Made by a program: the position numbers and the translations under genes
Shown here: positions 43,091 through 54,813 of the stretch, piece after piece
Layout of the letters: each line of letters opens with the position of its first letter
How positions within the stretch are numbered: position 1 is the stretch's first letter
Notes under the pieces: generated by a model
Database searches by the model: none
Seen by the model: only the letters and a program-made list of their open reading frames with translations
What the model was told of the DNA's origin: nothing
Assembly (NCBI GenBank): GCA_036936605.1
Contig: JAUPFV010000005.1
Coordinates: 73,730,885 to 73,794,884, forward strand
DNA: 64,000 bases
Direction: 5' to 3'
Source of the DNA: Limnanthes douglasii subsp. nivea
Lineage: Eukaryota > Streptophyta > Magnoliopsida > Brassicales > Limnanthaceae

Positions 43091-44150
43091 TCTTTTTAAA
43101 ATGAAAAAAATACAAAAAAATATGAACACTAAAACCCATATTTTAACAAAATGTTAAATTAAAATAATTTTATAACTAATAATTAAATATTAAAATAATA
43201 ATAATATGTTTATTTGCTTAATCATTTTCAGTTATTGAATATATGTAATAATCTAATATCAATTTTATAAAAACAATCAAAATTTTATTATAGCCGATTA
43301 ATATTTTCCTATCACAATAGCCTAAAAAATAATCATAAAAATATAATATGATTATACCCACATTTTTAAAGAATAAATCGGTTTACCAATTACGATGAGA
43401 TATAGCTCTTGTCGAGGTGTGAGACACTATCCAATATTTGTTTGATTGTTAGAATCATAATTATTTTTTATAAAAAAAGTACGAATTAAAAGTTAATTAT
43501 TCTGTATAATTGAGATATTTTATATGCGACCACAACACGTTTTTATATTTTTATATGAGCCACATATAACAATAACTAATAGAAATATTACGAAAATTAA
43601 GATGTGAATAAATAATAATAATTTGTGGACAGAAAAATAATATAAATATGATAAAGAAATTAAAATCTAACGATATTTATAATTATTTATTAGATATTTA
43701 TTGATATTAATAATTCAATGAATATATAAATTTATAGTTAAGTTTATTTGATGATACTTAAAAACATATATTTTTTAGAAAATGAGATAAATTTTAATCC
43801 AATCCTTTAAAACTGTTTGTCTTTCCAGTTAAACCATATTTCATTTTATTTTCTAATTTACTAAAAAAAAAAAGTTAAACTTACTCGTAGTCTTAACCTT
43901 CTTTCATAAAAGTAATATATAATACAAAAACTAAATAATCACCAACCATTATAACCAATAAAAAATCTAGAATAAAAATATAATAAATTCAAAGATAATT
44001 TTAACCACTCTCTTAATATTCAGTCCTCAAGAAAATATCGAACTGGTTTCTTATCGGAAAAACATGATGTCACCCAAACATATTCGACCAAACAAGTATA
44101 TTAATAATTATTTTTTTGCACAAATTTCGAAAAATTAAATTTCAAAATAT
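43091..44150. other. AT-rich intergenic
   Basis: No gene or clear repeat recognised; mostly A/T homopolymer-rich sequence. Confidence 0.5.
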
Positions 44151-44160
44151 TTTATTTATT
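44151..44160 (-). terminator. Polyadenylation signal of the secreted-peptide gene
   Basis: AATAAATAAA on the minus strand, about 20-30 nt after the stop codon at 44181. Confidence 0.55.
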
Positions 44161-44180
44161 AACTTAACAAAATATATTTC

Positions 44181-44447
44181 CTACTTACAAATTTTCGCCA
44201 ACTCTCTTTTTTCTTTTTTGGGAACAATCGAAAAGCCGCAGTCCCCAGTGAGCCCCTTTAGCACTCGGCAGCAATATTGTTTAATTCCCTTAAATTTCAA
44301 ATCTTCGAGTTTTTCAATGGAGCGACCACAAGCAAAAATACTTACTGCATCCTTCAGGCATGCTTTTTTATTAGACGTAGGTAGAGCCGCAACCAATGTC
44401 AACAGTAGAAAGATCAACGACAGCACCTGCAAGTTCTTCCGAGCCAT
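44181..44447 (-). CDS. ECA1/prolamin-like small secreted cysteine-rich protein
   Basis: 88 codons, uninterrupted, ATG at 44447 and TAG at 44181. Residues 1-22 are a typical signal peptide (basic MARKN, hydrophobic VLSLIFLLLTLVAAL). The mature part has six Cys at 30, 40, 59, 60, 70 and 87, i.e. C-x9-C-x18-CC-x9-C-x16-C. The central Cys-Cys and this spacing fit the plant prolamin-like/ECA1 gametogenesis-related family (PF05617), which includes egg-cell-secreted EC1 peptides; defensins have a different pattern. A TATA box lies about 45 bp upstream and a poly(A) signal just downstream. It is the only intact-looking host gene here. No intron is needed. Activity in gametophytes is an inference from the family. 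A recent pseudogene cannot be excluded without expression data. Confidence 0.75.
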   Translation of the reverse strand: MARKNLQVLSLIFLLLTLVAALPTSNKKACLKDAVSIFACGRSIEKLEDLKFKGIKQYCCRVLKGLTGDCGFSIVPKKEKRELAKICK

Positions 44448-44490
44448 TGCTGTATAATTGTCGGAGTGTGAGAATCAAAAGATGTGAGCT

Positions 44491-44500
44491 ATATTTATAG
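44491..44500 (-). promoter_or_regulatory. TATA box of the secreted-peptide gene
   Basis: CTATAAATAT on the minus strand, 44-53 bp before the ATG, leaving room for a short 5' leader. Confidence 0.6.
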
Positions 44501-45510
44501 TCGTGAAACTGTTTTTATTTTAATATCTGTGGATTTTATATTTTAAATTATGATAAAGTTTTAATATTTTTGGTCAAATATCAACTTAAGCCTAGCTATA
44601 AAATATATAATTCAATTTATCTCACTATAAATTTTATAATATACACAAAAATAAAATTTTATTAATATGCTAACACATAATGACGTAGACTAAAATTATA
44701 ATGGTATAATTTTATAATGCTGTCATTTTAACATAGTTGATTCACAATTTATTTTATTTATTTATTTTAATTTTTTATAAAGTATTTTTTTATTGAGATA
44801 AAATAAAAATGTATGGTTTGAAGTATTAATATGAATAATCAATTTGCTAATATTTTGATTGTTAAATTTTTAAAAGGTCATTCATTTTCATCGCGAATTA
44901 GATATGTTCATTGTGGAATATTATTTTTGTGTTTCTTTTGACGTTAGATATGTCATTATTTTTTAAAATTTATAAAGATTGTATCAAAGTTTTTGCGAAA
45001 AAATCTATAAAGATGGATTCATTTTTGTACAGAATCTTTAGGTGTTCTTCAATCTTCAATCCGAAATGTGACCGTATTCATGCGTCAATTTGAATTATGT
45101 TTCTGGATCTGCCGTTGAGATACTTCAACCATACTAAATTTACAACTATGTGTAACGTTGTTGAGACTTTTTAAACGTGGCTAACAATCAATTTTTTTAA
45201 AATGACATATACAATATACGTTCAATTATGTGTTGAAATTGACATTACAAAGAAAATAATGAAATTTTTTCTAATATACACCGGAAAAGATTCAATTTTT
45301 TTCCAAAGAGTTGTTTATGGATCATATTATTATATTATTTATGTTGTCATCTTCACACAAATGTCTTCTCAAATTATAGGAAGGTTGTGGGGTGTAAGTT
45401 TCAGTGTTCTTCGGAGGAGTTCGTTACTCCAATTAAGACAAATAAATGTCTTAGTACTTCCTAACTTCTATGTAGTAGAAAATATCACCGCTAATTCAAG
45501 ACCCGTTTTT
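44501..45510. other. AT-rich intergenic
   Basis: Nothing recognised. Open stretches on the plus strand here have no domain-like text. Confidence 0.45.
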
Positions 45511-46960
45511 TCTATAACGAGACCTGGTTATAGTGAGATCCGGCTTGGCTATAACGAGACCCCTCTTATTTACAAAAATGTCATCGATATAAATACAAAA
45601 ATTCCCAAATTCTACAATTTTCTTTCTTCGAAAACCCTAACTCTCTCTAATCCAATATTTGAAAATGCTAGATATTTAAAATCCAACTGCATAGACTTGT
45701 TAAAGTATGAATTCTCTACACCATTGTGCTATTTTTTTAAAATTTGGATCTATATTTGTAGTGATATGTAGAGTTTATTTTTCGGATATAAAAATAGAAT
45801 TTTCCTCTACTTGTAGTTGTTGTTTGGTTGTTTGATTATATGTATATGCTTAATTAGGTCGTTGGCTTCAATTTGGTATAAGTTTTGTTGGATTTGGCAC
45901 CGTAAAACTAGGTTTGAGATTTGCATGTGAGTATTTTGGTGCGTGGAAATGTCTGTTCCACCATCCTCGATGTTTTTCTCAAAGTTAAAAGTTGTTTCAT
46001 TTACTTGTTTGTTTGTCTGGAATCCTTGGGTACTTGAAAATAAAAATTTTGTTGTTTGTTTTTTATCAAATTCTTCTCAACATTTACAAACAAGTTTTCA
46101 TCTTGCTTATTCAATAATCCAATAATCTTACACCGTTCCAAACCCAATTTTGATTGCTCGGCGAAAACCAAAGAACTGCATTCTTAATCACTTTTTCGTG
46201 CCTTGCTTGTTGTTAATCATCATATTATTTGTCCACAGCAGAACCTCCGGAGATCATGATCCGACTTCCGATAAAACTTAACAAGTAATTTGTTTCATTT
46301 CTCTATGAACCACTTGAAAAAAGGATTCCATCGAATAATTTGTTTCATTTCTCTATGTCAAAATTTGGCATGAAATAATATTTTGAATTGACAAAATTCG
46401 ACATGAAAGCACAAACATTTGACAAAATTCGGCATAAAAGCGCAAAGATTTGACCAAATTCACGCACGAACATGCGTAGTTTCAGCAAAATCCACGCACG
46501 AACATGCGTGGTTTCGGCCAAATCCACGCACGAATGTACGAAACGGCGCACGAAAAGGTGCGAATTTATGTAAAAATATAAATTTTCCTCGAGCCATATA
46601 TTTAGAGATGATTTTTTGTTTTCTTAGGTTCATGGGTTTATGGGTTTATGTTGAATATTATGGAGATATGTAGTTGAGAGAGAAGAGAAAGATAATAAAA
46701 ATGTATGTGTTTGAGCTTTCAAGCCTAGGATTTATAGTTGAATTTTATTGTTAATGAGTTAATGGGTTTATGGATTTTTGGGTTTTTTATGAAAATTAGA
46801 GAGAAAAGTAGAGAAGAGAGAGAGGAGAGTAGGTAGAAATGAGATGTCCAAAAAATTATGGTTTTTATATCTAGTGGCATTTTTGTAATTACACAAAATT
46901 AAAAAAAAATCAGATTTTGGGTCTCACTATAAAGAAATGCGGTCTTGGTTTAGCCGTGCC
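45511..46960. mobile_element. Possible non-autonomous DNA transposon
   Basis: The left end has CTATAACGAGACC, then TATAGTGAGATCC within 20 bp. The right end, read inverted, has CTAAACCAAGACC then TATAGTGAGACCC. Such two-block inverted termini 1.45 kb apart suggest a non-autonomous element. No transposase is seen inside, and I could not define a target duplication. An internal tandem repeat lies at 46390-46540. Confidence 0.35.
46390..46540. repeat. Short tandem repeat, about 32-bp unit
   Basis: Five or so imperfect units: two of the ACAAAATTCGGCATAAAAGC type, then three of the CCAAATCCACGCACGAA type, the latter carrying CGCACGAACATGCGT. The units grade into each other. Confidence 0.65.
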
Positions 46961-47093
46961 CGGAAATATTAGGGATAGTTTTTATATACGTGTCACTTCC
47001 AACTTTTGAGTGATGTTGATTCATAAAATCAAATGAAAATCATTTGTGTGAATTCTAATTTGAAATTAGGATCGGATAACGAAACATAAATAA

Positions 47094-47185
47094 GCATGAC
47101 CATGGTCGTATTTTAGAAATTTAATTATCTCTAACCATTGCATGAGCATGGTCATATTTCAAAGATCGGAATATCTCTAACCATC
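47094..47185. repeat. 46-bp tandem duplication
   Basis: Two adjacent units (47094-47139, 47140-47185), both starting GCATGA and ending ATCTCTAACCAT, with several substitutions. Confidence 0.65.
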
Positions 47186-47297
47186 GTAGTTTCTAAAACT
47201 ACCTTGGTTTTATTCCAACACATATTTTGTTTAAAAATAAAGATGGTATTCATATCCCTAGCACGGTGGAGAACCATGTTAAGTTCAAAAGCTCCTT

Positions 47298-47354
47298 CAT
47301 CAATAAGTACAACGGTCATCAATAAGTACAACGGTCATCAATAAGTACAACGAT
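47298..47354. repeat. 19-bp minisatellite, three units
   Basis: CATCAATAAGTACAACGGT occurs at 47298-47316, 47317-47335 and 47336-47354 (last unit ends CGAT). Confidence 0.85.
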
Positions 47355-49060
47355 GATACTAACAAATAGCAAAATGGTCAGCGGTTATTGGACCTACTTA
47401 CGACGATTTTATTTCCCAAAATCAGCACGCCCTTTCAATTATAAAAATTAGTGATGTAAATATAAAATATTGAGAGTATTCGTTGAAAAAAAATCTTCCA
47501 TCCAATCGATATTTACAAGATTAATAATCGTTTAGTGTAAGACAATTTTGTAGGTATTTGCATTGCAAACTACCCTAACAACTCAAACCCGAGGTGTAGT
47601 AATAATTTGGTGGAATCTTCAAAATTTGAAGAGTTATTCACCCCTCATAAAATAAATTTGTACATTTTATTTTTTATTTTTGTCTCCTCCGTTTTAACTT
47701 GCGGATTTTCTTTCAGATTAGTTTTGATGGTTTTATATTCATTTTTTATAAATTTAATTTTTTAATTAACATTGGATTCTTACACGTATAATTTATATTA
47801 AATTATTATATTTATATTATATTACTATAGCAGAATATACTAAAAAACTAAAATCACTATATCTTTTTAATTTAACGTTTTATTTATCAATAAAATTTAT
47901 TTTGAAACCATCTAAACTATAAAATTAATACTAATTTATTATTTTTCAATAAAATTTATATTAACTTATCCCAATTAACTAAAATATAATGTTAAATTTA
48001 TTGCAGATATTTAAGTATTCTTATTTCCATTTTGTCCTAAATTAATCATATATATATATATATAATTAGATTTCAATAATAGTTGTTTTTGTTTTTCTGA
48101 GAATATACTTATATCCTTTAATTCTCATTGTTCTTAGGTTGGATAAAAAATATGACAGATCTTTTATGTTTATCAATTGTCTTACATCAGTCTTCGTCTT
48201 TTATTTTTGTATAAATAGACCCCCTACGTTTTAAATACGTATCAAACAAATCATTTTTTTAATAAAAAAGTCCTCACGCTTGTAATAAATAGGTCTTTCG
48301 TGTTTTCAATTTATAATAAATAGGTCCCTCACATTTCAAAAAAAATCGGTTTATTACATTTATAAAACATAATGAACTTGTTTATACAAAATTTTAAAAA
48401 AATAAACGTTATACAAATTTACGAACATAAGAAACCTGTTATGTTTTTTTAGCCTATTTCTTATGTTCTTATGTTTTCTTTCACCCGTAAAAACAGTTAC
48501 GTTCTCTTTACAGGCCTTTTTTTTAGTTGTAAAATTATATCTTAAATTTTTAACCAAGCAATCACCTAAAAAGTATAATCTTGCATGTTTCAAGTAATAT
48601 TAATCAGTATTGTTACTCCACGATATTTTAATTTTATAATTATCTCTAAATTAAATTTGCACCTTTTAATTTTTACTTTTTTGTGCATTTCTTTCTTTTT
48701 AGTTACTTTTTAGATATAAGTTTGATTTGTATGGAAGATAAACACAATTTTTTTAGTTCTCTTATCTTTCTAAATGTAATATAAGTATTAGCTTTTCATT
48801 TTCTTGATACCCGTTACAGATGTTCTGATTATTTGGTTATTGGTTTAATTTTAATATTTTTTGTTTTATTTGTTTTTTTAATATGTTTTTAGACGGCTGT
48901 GGTAACTATACAAATATATATATTTTTGGATTTATTATCATTATATACTATAATTCACAAACTAATTTTTTAAATGTCAAATTCACTAACAAAATTGTAT
49001 CTGAAGTTTATATACTAAATTTTTAATCTTTCTCTAATTTAATGTATTTAATTAAAACAA
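47355..49060. other. AT-rich intergenic
   Basis: No gene recognised. AATAAATAGGTCC(C/T)TC-like words repeat at about 48212, 48283 and 48316, and a short (TA)n lies near 48050. They could be part of an unidentified foldback element. Confidence 0.45.
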
Positions 49061-49439
49061 ATGTTGCTTTCAAAAAATCACCAAAAAAGATATTTTGAAA
49101 TGTATTCTAATCATATCTTTACCCTGTGTTTCTCCGCCTCTTTCACCATTATGTCCAACCAAGATGACCGGATGAGGCACTTACACAACCCTACATCATT
49201 ATCCACACATCGCAAGATTCATCTAGAGTCCTCCAAAAGACAAATAACCAAACCTTAAATCAGAATATCCATCTGCTGATGCCTTCCCATCACTTTCTAT
49301 ATCCAATCCAACCTGCATCAACATCATCAGATTCTTCACAACATCCGAACATATGCTGAAGTCAGAAACAATAATATATCAAACAAAACTTCAAATCTGT
49401 TGTGATATAAAAAAGATAACCTACCGACAATCACTTTCT

Positions 49440-50230
49440 CCTCCCAAGAAAAAGCAAGACTTCTAGCTATATAAAAACATAACTCGATAGGAAAGTTTTC
49501 ACATAGAAAATCGCAACTGCAAAATATCCATAATTTCCTTTTCACCGTTAGATTTATAGGTGCTACAACATTTATTTTTGTGACTCAAGACATTTACTAA
49601 TAAAATTCGAAAACATGGAAGACCATTCTAAGCTATGGACAAGACCTATCTGATCAATCGATCAATTACCCATGAGAAGTCTCAAATGAAGCCCAAAGTT
49701 GGATACAAATATCGAGTCTTTTATTAGCCCAATTTGGATCACCCTTCCAACCTTCCAGAATTTATGTATAACAAAGACGTCATTCTTTCAATTGCTAAAG
49801 ATTTAGGCAAACCTTTAAAAGCTTGGGAACCTAAAAAAACAAAGTTAGATTCAACGTTTGTAAAGTGTTGATAGAACTACATATTTTTAAAGATTGAAGT
49901 TAAAAAATATTTATAGGTTTTGGAGATTCATGTGACTCATTAAATGAAGAAAGGTATGGCAATAAATTCATTATGGTGACTTCCTCATTAGTGTAATAAA
50001 TGTTGTCATCTAGGTCATGACCCGATATCTTGCAAGAAAACAGCAAATACAAAATAAATAACTCTATACCTAAAAAACAAAGCCAAGCCCAACCACAAAC
50101 AAATACTCCTGAATCCAACCAACCTACAACCCAAACTTGGATATCCAGAATAAAAAAAAAGCCTAACCAGAATATCCAGACACCAATTGAATCCAGCTTA
50201 TTTATTCTCAAAAGGAACAAATCAGAATAA
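49440..50230 (+). pseudogene. LINE ORF1 (DUF4283 + zinc knuckle)
   Basis: Text includes IGKFSHRKSQLQNIHNFLF, WTRPIWSIDQLPMRSLKW, SPIWITLPTLPEFMYNKDV and LSIAKDLGKPLKAWEP, aligning with DUF4283. A perfect C-x2-C-x4-H-x4-C knuckle (CNKCCHLGHDPISC) lies at 49992-50033. The tail is Gln/Asn/Lys-rich. It binds LINE RNA in intact elements; here frames are shifted several times. Confidence 0.75.
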
Positions 50231-50543
50231 AACATAATCGCTATACATGAAGAAATTACTGCATAAATACTGATGTATGCCCTTGTCTTTATAGTATATT
50301 CTTCCTTAAACTTTCTATCTGATGGAATTGAAACTCTTGCTTCAGACTTATACTATACTAAATAACACATAACTTGTAGTTTGTCATCCTCACCTTCTTT
50401 AAGAAATTTACTTCACTATTAAGAATTTAGAGAAGTCATCAGAAAAATAATGAAAAATTATTTTACTATATTGTCTTAAGATCAGAAAGAAAGCAAAGCT
50501 CCAATCTCTATAAGGTCTCTAATATCCTATCAAAGTCATATAT

Positions 50544-51210
50544 ATGACACTCACAATCTTTAATTGGAATGTGAGAGGAGTAAGAACCTAAGATTTGTAT
50601 AGAAAATCTTGATTACACTACCAGGAAACTAGGGTTTCACTTTAGTCAAACCAACTTATCCAACAAAATCTGGATATTCTCGAAAGCAGACTTTAATGTA
50701 GAAATTACCAAAAACCATGATCAATTTTTACACGTAAATGTCTGTCACTCTTCATTTAGCAAAACCTTTCTAGTTACAATAGTATATGATAAACATACAA
50801 AGGAACTAAGATCGAATCTTTGGGATGGCTTAAGAGAAATTTATGAATTTACAATAGTTTGTGTTATAATGGGTGACTTCAACGCTATTACAAACTCTCA
50901 AGAACAATTATCTTGCTCATCATTATGCATGAGAAATATAGAAGCTTTCAACAATATTATTCAAGATTGGTCTTTAGTAGATGAAGGATTTTCAGGTTAT
51001 CGTTTCGCTTGGACCAACAACCATAAATGGAAAAGGTTGGACAAAGTCATATATAACACAACTTGGCTAAATTACTTTGAAATAACTAAGGTTAAACACT
51101 TAGAAAAGACTAAATTCGACCAATCCATATCCTTTTTTAAGTTTCAAAATATGTGGCCTCTACATACAGACTTCATAAATATGGTTGAACAAAGCTGGAA
51201 AAAAGAATAG
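50544..51210 (+). pseudogene. LINE ORF2 endonuclease domain
   Basis: ATG at 50544 opens MTLTIFNWNVRGV, the standard start of LINE AP-type endonucleases, with a stop after 15 codons. The open part 50869-51210 holds the catalytic GDFNAITNSQEQ, YRFAWTNNHKWKRLDKVIYN and KHLEKTKFDQSI (SDH motif degraded to FDQ). It would nick target DNA if intact. Confidence 0.82.
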
Positions 51211-52967
51211 TATGGTTCTCATATCTTTATTTTTTGGAACAAACTTAAAAGACTCAAACACAAGCTAAAAAATGGAATTTAAAACATTTGGGAAATTTTT
51301 TGAATGTATAACTAAATCTGAAGAAGACGTTATCTTCCTTGAGCAATGCTCTGAGACTAGTCAAAATACAATTGACAAAATTAAACTATCCAAAGAAAAA
51401 ACTATCCACCTACAACCATTGACTATAGAAGAATCTTATTGGGAACAAAAAAGTGTTGTTTCGTGGATGAAAAATGGTGACAGAATGTAAAAATAAGAAG
51501 GAGGATAAATATCACACATGATATCTTGGATGGAGATAATTAGCTCACTTAACAAAATGATATTAACACATCGACAGAAAACCCTTTAAAAACTATTCTA
51601 AATGCTCAACCTCAATTGTTGGCTATAGAAAATCTTCAACATATCATACCTAAGTTGGTGACTGATAAAGATAATACCATACTTTTATCAATTTCATTTA
51701 GAAGAATAATTTTTTACCTTTATGAAAGGCCTGAATGCTAATAGTGTTACTCGAATAAATGGCTTTAACACAAAATATTACCTCTCTTGTTAGCCTATTA
51801 TCTATAATGACCTTTTCTCTGCCATAATTTTTTTTATTTCAAGACTCCCATGTACCTCAAGTTGTTTATGCCACAAAAATATGCTTAATCCCTAAAGTAG
51901 ATTCTTCTAAATCATCGGAATAATATATACCCATTAGCTTATGTTCTATTTTCAATATAATTGTTTCAAAAATCCAAAATGAGACACTAGATACTATCCT
52001 ATCTAAACTTATCTCTGAGGAGCATATTGGATTTGTAAAGGAAGAAACATTCAAGATAATATTTTTCTAAAATAAAAACTTGCCCACAAGATCAATAGAA
52101 AATTTAGAGGTGGAAATGTTATGATCAAAATTGGCATGGTTAAGATGTTTGACATAATATCTTTTGACTTCATCTATCAAATTTTAGATACTTTTGGATT
52201 TGACAACAAATGGGTTGATTGGATAAAAAAATCAATTCAATTAGATTTTCAATAATTGTCAATGGTTAAGTACATGGTTTCTTTGAATCGTCAAATGCTG
52301 TAAGATAATGAGACTTTATATCTCATCCTCTTCATTCTAGCTGAATAATTCCTTATAAAGGGCCTCAAAAGCTATTTGAATATGAAAATAATGTACACTA
52401 TAAAACTGGTAGTAATATGAACATACCTTATTTGGCCTATGCTGATGATTTCCTAATATTCACCAATGGATCTTCAAACAACATCAATTCGAAAAAGTAT
52501 GATATTATCACTCCTGCAAAAATGTCACACGCGAGGGGAAACTTTACAAGACTGATTGTATCTAGACACAAAACATTTCCATTTATATACCTTGGAGTAC
52601 CAACCCATATAAATAATAAGGTTTTTATATCTAATAAAATTATGGACAAAATTAGATCAAATATACAAGATTGGGATGAGAAAACACAATTTTTTTGGGC
52701 AGACTTATCCTAATCCAATATGTTTTTATGGCCATGCTCATCTTCTACCTCCAAAGTTGCATCATACCTAAGAAAGTAATTCCCATGCTTGAAAATATGT
52801 TCAACATATACAGTGAGGGTTCTACAGAGGAAAACTTAGCTATGGATTGAGCTTCTTTGATTTTTTTCTGTAAGCCTTATCGTCAAAGGGGTATTAACAT
52901 CAGAAGTATTACTAAGCTTCAGATATTTTTGTCATGTAAAAATTCGGCTTTGAACGGTAAATTATTC
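51211..52967 (+). pseudogene. LINE ORF2 reverse transcriptase
   Basis: The pre-RT block YWEQKSVVSWMKNGDR (51437-51487) leads into degraded RT. 52417-52713 is open and contains the catalytic YLAYADDFLIFTNGS (FADD/YADD box intact) and the block FPFIYLGVPTH typical of plant LINE RT. The domain runs into the foldback insertion at 52968. Confidence 0.82.
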
Positions 52968-53273
52968 ATGGACTGTCGAATTTAGTGACAGATTGTCCCT
53001 AGACTTCTAAAAGTCCATTGGTAGTCTATGAATTATCCAGTTTGGATAAAGTTAATCCTTTGGCGTGCGTTGACAATCAATTTTAATGATATATAGTCCC
53101 TCAACTATTCATTTTTGATAAAGTTAGTCATTTGACTTTCTATTTTCAAAAAAACTTAGTCCCCTTAACAAACATTTGCATGTACTAATTTTATCCAAAA
53201 TGAATAGTCCATGAACTACCAACGAACTTCTAAATGTCCAAGGACTATCTGTCACTAAATTCGATAGTCCATG
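52968..53273. mobile_element. MITE/foldback element inside the LINE
   Basis: 306 bp with terminal inverted repeats of about 85 bp: CATGGACT(G/A)TCGAATTTAG at the left and its complement at the right, followed by matching GTGACAGAT, GTCC, AGAAGT, GGTAGT and TTGGATAAA blocks. It interrupts the LINE frame between NGKLFM and KAFIDN. No clear target duplication; the flanks (ATTATT / GATGAT) differ. The core has no coding potential. Confidence 0.75.
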
Positions 53274-54800
53274 GATGATTTAATGTTTAAAGCCTTCATA
53301 GACAACACCTTACTTTGGGTCAGATTCACATTATCTCTATATTTTTCTAATGTTCATCCCTTACTAGTCCAATCATCTATTACCAGGTCTAAAATATGGA
53401 AAAACATAACAAGAATCAGATATATGACTGAACAATATACTTTATGGATAACGGGTAGAAGTGAAATTGATTATTAGATGGAAAGATGGTGTGATATTCT
53501 TCTCGATATACCATGCAACTCATCTCATCCATCATTTGAAGAACTTAATGCTCAAGTTTGGAACAATGGTGAATGAGACCATGCTAAAATAAGTCATTTT
53601 GTCATACCTTCAGATATTGTTAAGATATCAAAGATCAAAATTTAACCGGAAACTACAAATAAAATCAAATAAATTATTTCTCACAGTGGTGATTTTAATA
53701 CCAATGCAACATGAATGAAACTAAGAGAAAAGTCATATTAATCTAAACTTTTTAAAAGAATTTGGAACAACATTACACTTAAAAATAGTCCTTTATAATT
53801 TAGAAGCTCCTAAAAGGTTGGTTACTTGTTGATTTTACATTGCCAAACACGCATATATCATTAACCTTTAAATGTGAGTGTTGTTTAGAAAGGGAAAACA
53901 TCAAAAATCTTTTTTTTAATGTAAAGAAACATGGCACATATGGAAATAATTATGAGGGATTTTTGGAATATATATATCCAAACACATGTCATTAATCCAC
54001 GTTATAAAAATATGGTATTGGTCAACCCTGAATGATTTCACATTAGAATAATTTTACCACCTATTATTTTCTCGTCTATTTGGAAAGCAAAAAACAAAGC
54101 TAAAAATGAAGGTTTCCTCATTATACCTAAATGAGTAATTAATTAAATCACATATCTATTACTTAAGATAGATAATGCTAGCCGATTCAAAGCTGCCTAT
54201 TGGAAAGTAGATATAAATGTTGCTACAGAACTTTGCTGCTACATGCACTCAAAGAAGCCAAACAATTGTTCATTAGTAAAATAGGACCCTCCCAACGGTA
54301 ACAAAAATAAACTTAATATATATTGATCAACCTTATCTAATGGTGAATCAAAATATGGTGGGATTCTAAGAGACAACAAATGAGATACAACACTGGTTTT
54401 TGGAAGAGTCTATGGCAAACAATCTACAATCGTAACTGAATACCGATCCTTAGTGGATGACCTTATCATTTGTAATAATATAAAATAACCAACATTGACA
54501 TTGAAATAGACTCTTTAATCCTTTTGGATACCATTGCAAAAAAAATCTCCTTGGTTCTTGGATTCTTTAATCGAAAACTGTAGAAAGTTACTCAAATTTG
54601 GGATGACTATCTCTAGAATATACATAAAGCATAACTATGCTAGAGATTGGCTTGCAAAAGAATCACTAAAGCGCTAACAAATTAGATTATGTAAGAACTC
54701 AATTCCTGCTAGTCTTAAAGCTATAATATTCCTAGAATGTCTAGGAACAAGCTACCTCAAGCTAGATGACTAAATCAACCTCTACAGTTTAAGACTTCAA
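53274..54800 (+). pseudogene. LINE ORF2 C-terminus (zf-RVT and RNase H)
   Basis: LLWVRFTLSLYF and ITRSKIWKNITRIR continue the RT C-terminal domain. At about 53870 CECCLERENIKNLFFNV matches the zf-RVT C-x2-C motif. At 54340-54680, in broken frames, KYGGILRDNK, TEYRSLVDDLIIC and NYARDWLAKESL match the RNase H domain of plant LINEs. Confidence 0.72.
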
Positions 54801-54813
54801 AAGAAAAAAAAAA

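Larger units (their letters stand above)
49061..54813 (+). mobile_element. L1-like LINE, degenerate
   Basis: ORF1 (DUF4283 and CCHC) is followed by ORF2 (endonuclease, RT, zf-RVT, RNase H) in the order and size (about 5.7 kb) of plant L1 elements. There are no LTRs, and an A-rich tract near 54801-54813 may be the 3' tail. Broken by many stops and by a foldback insertion at 52968-53273. The left boundary is approximate. Confidence 0.8.

Noticed and set aside
44116..44457. 113-codon plus-strand frame over the secreted-peptide gene
   Set aside because: The minus-strand frame has signal peptide, Cys pattern, TATA and poly(A) signals; the plus frame has none.
45202..45771. 189-codon plus-strand open frame
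   Set aside because: No domain-like text, low-complexity AT-rich codons, and it runs into the putative transposon terminus at about 45.5 kb. Treated as chance.
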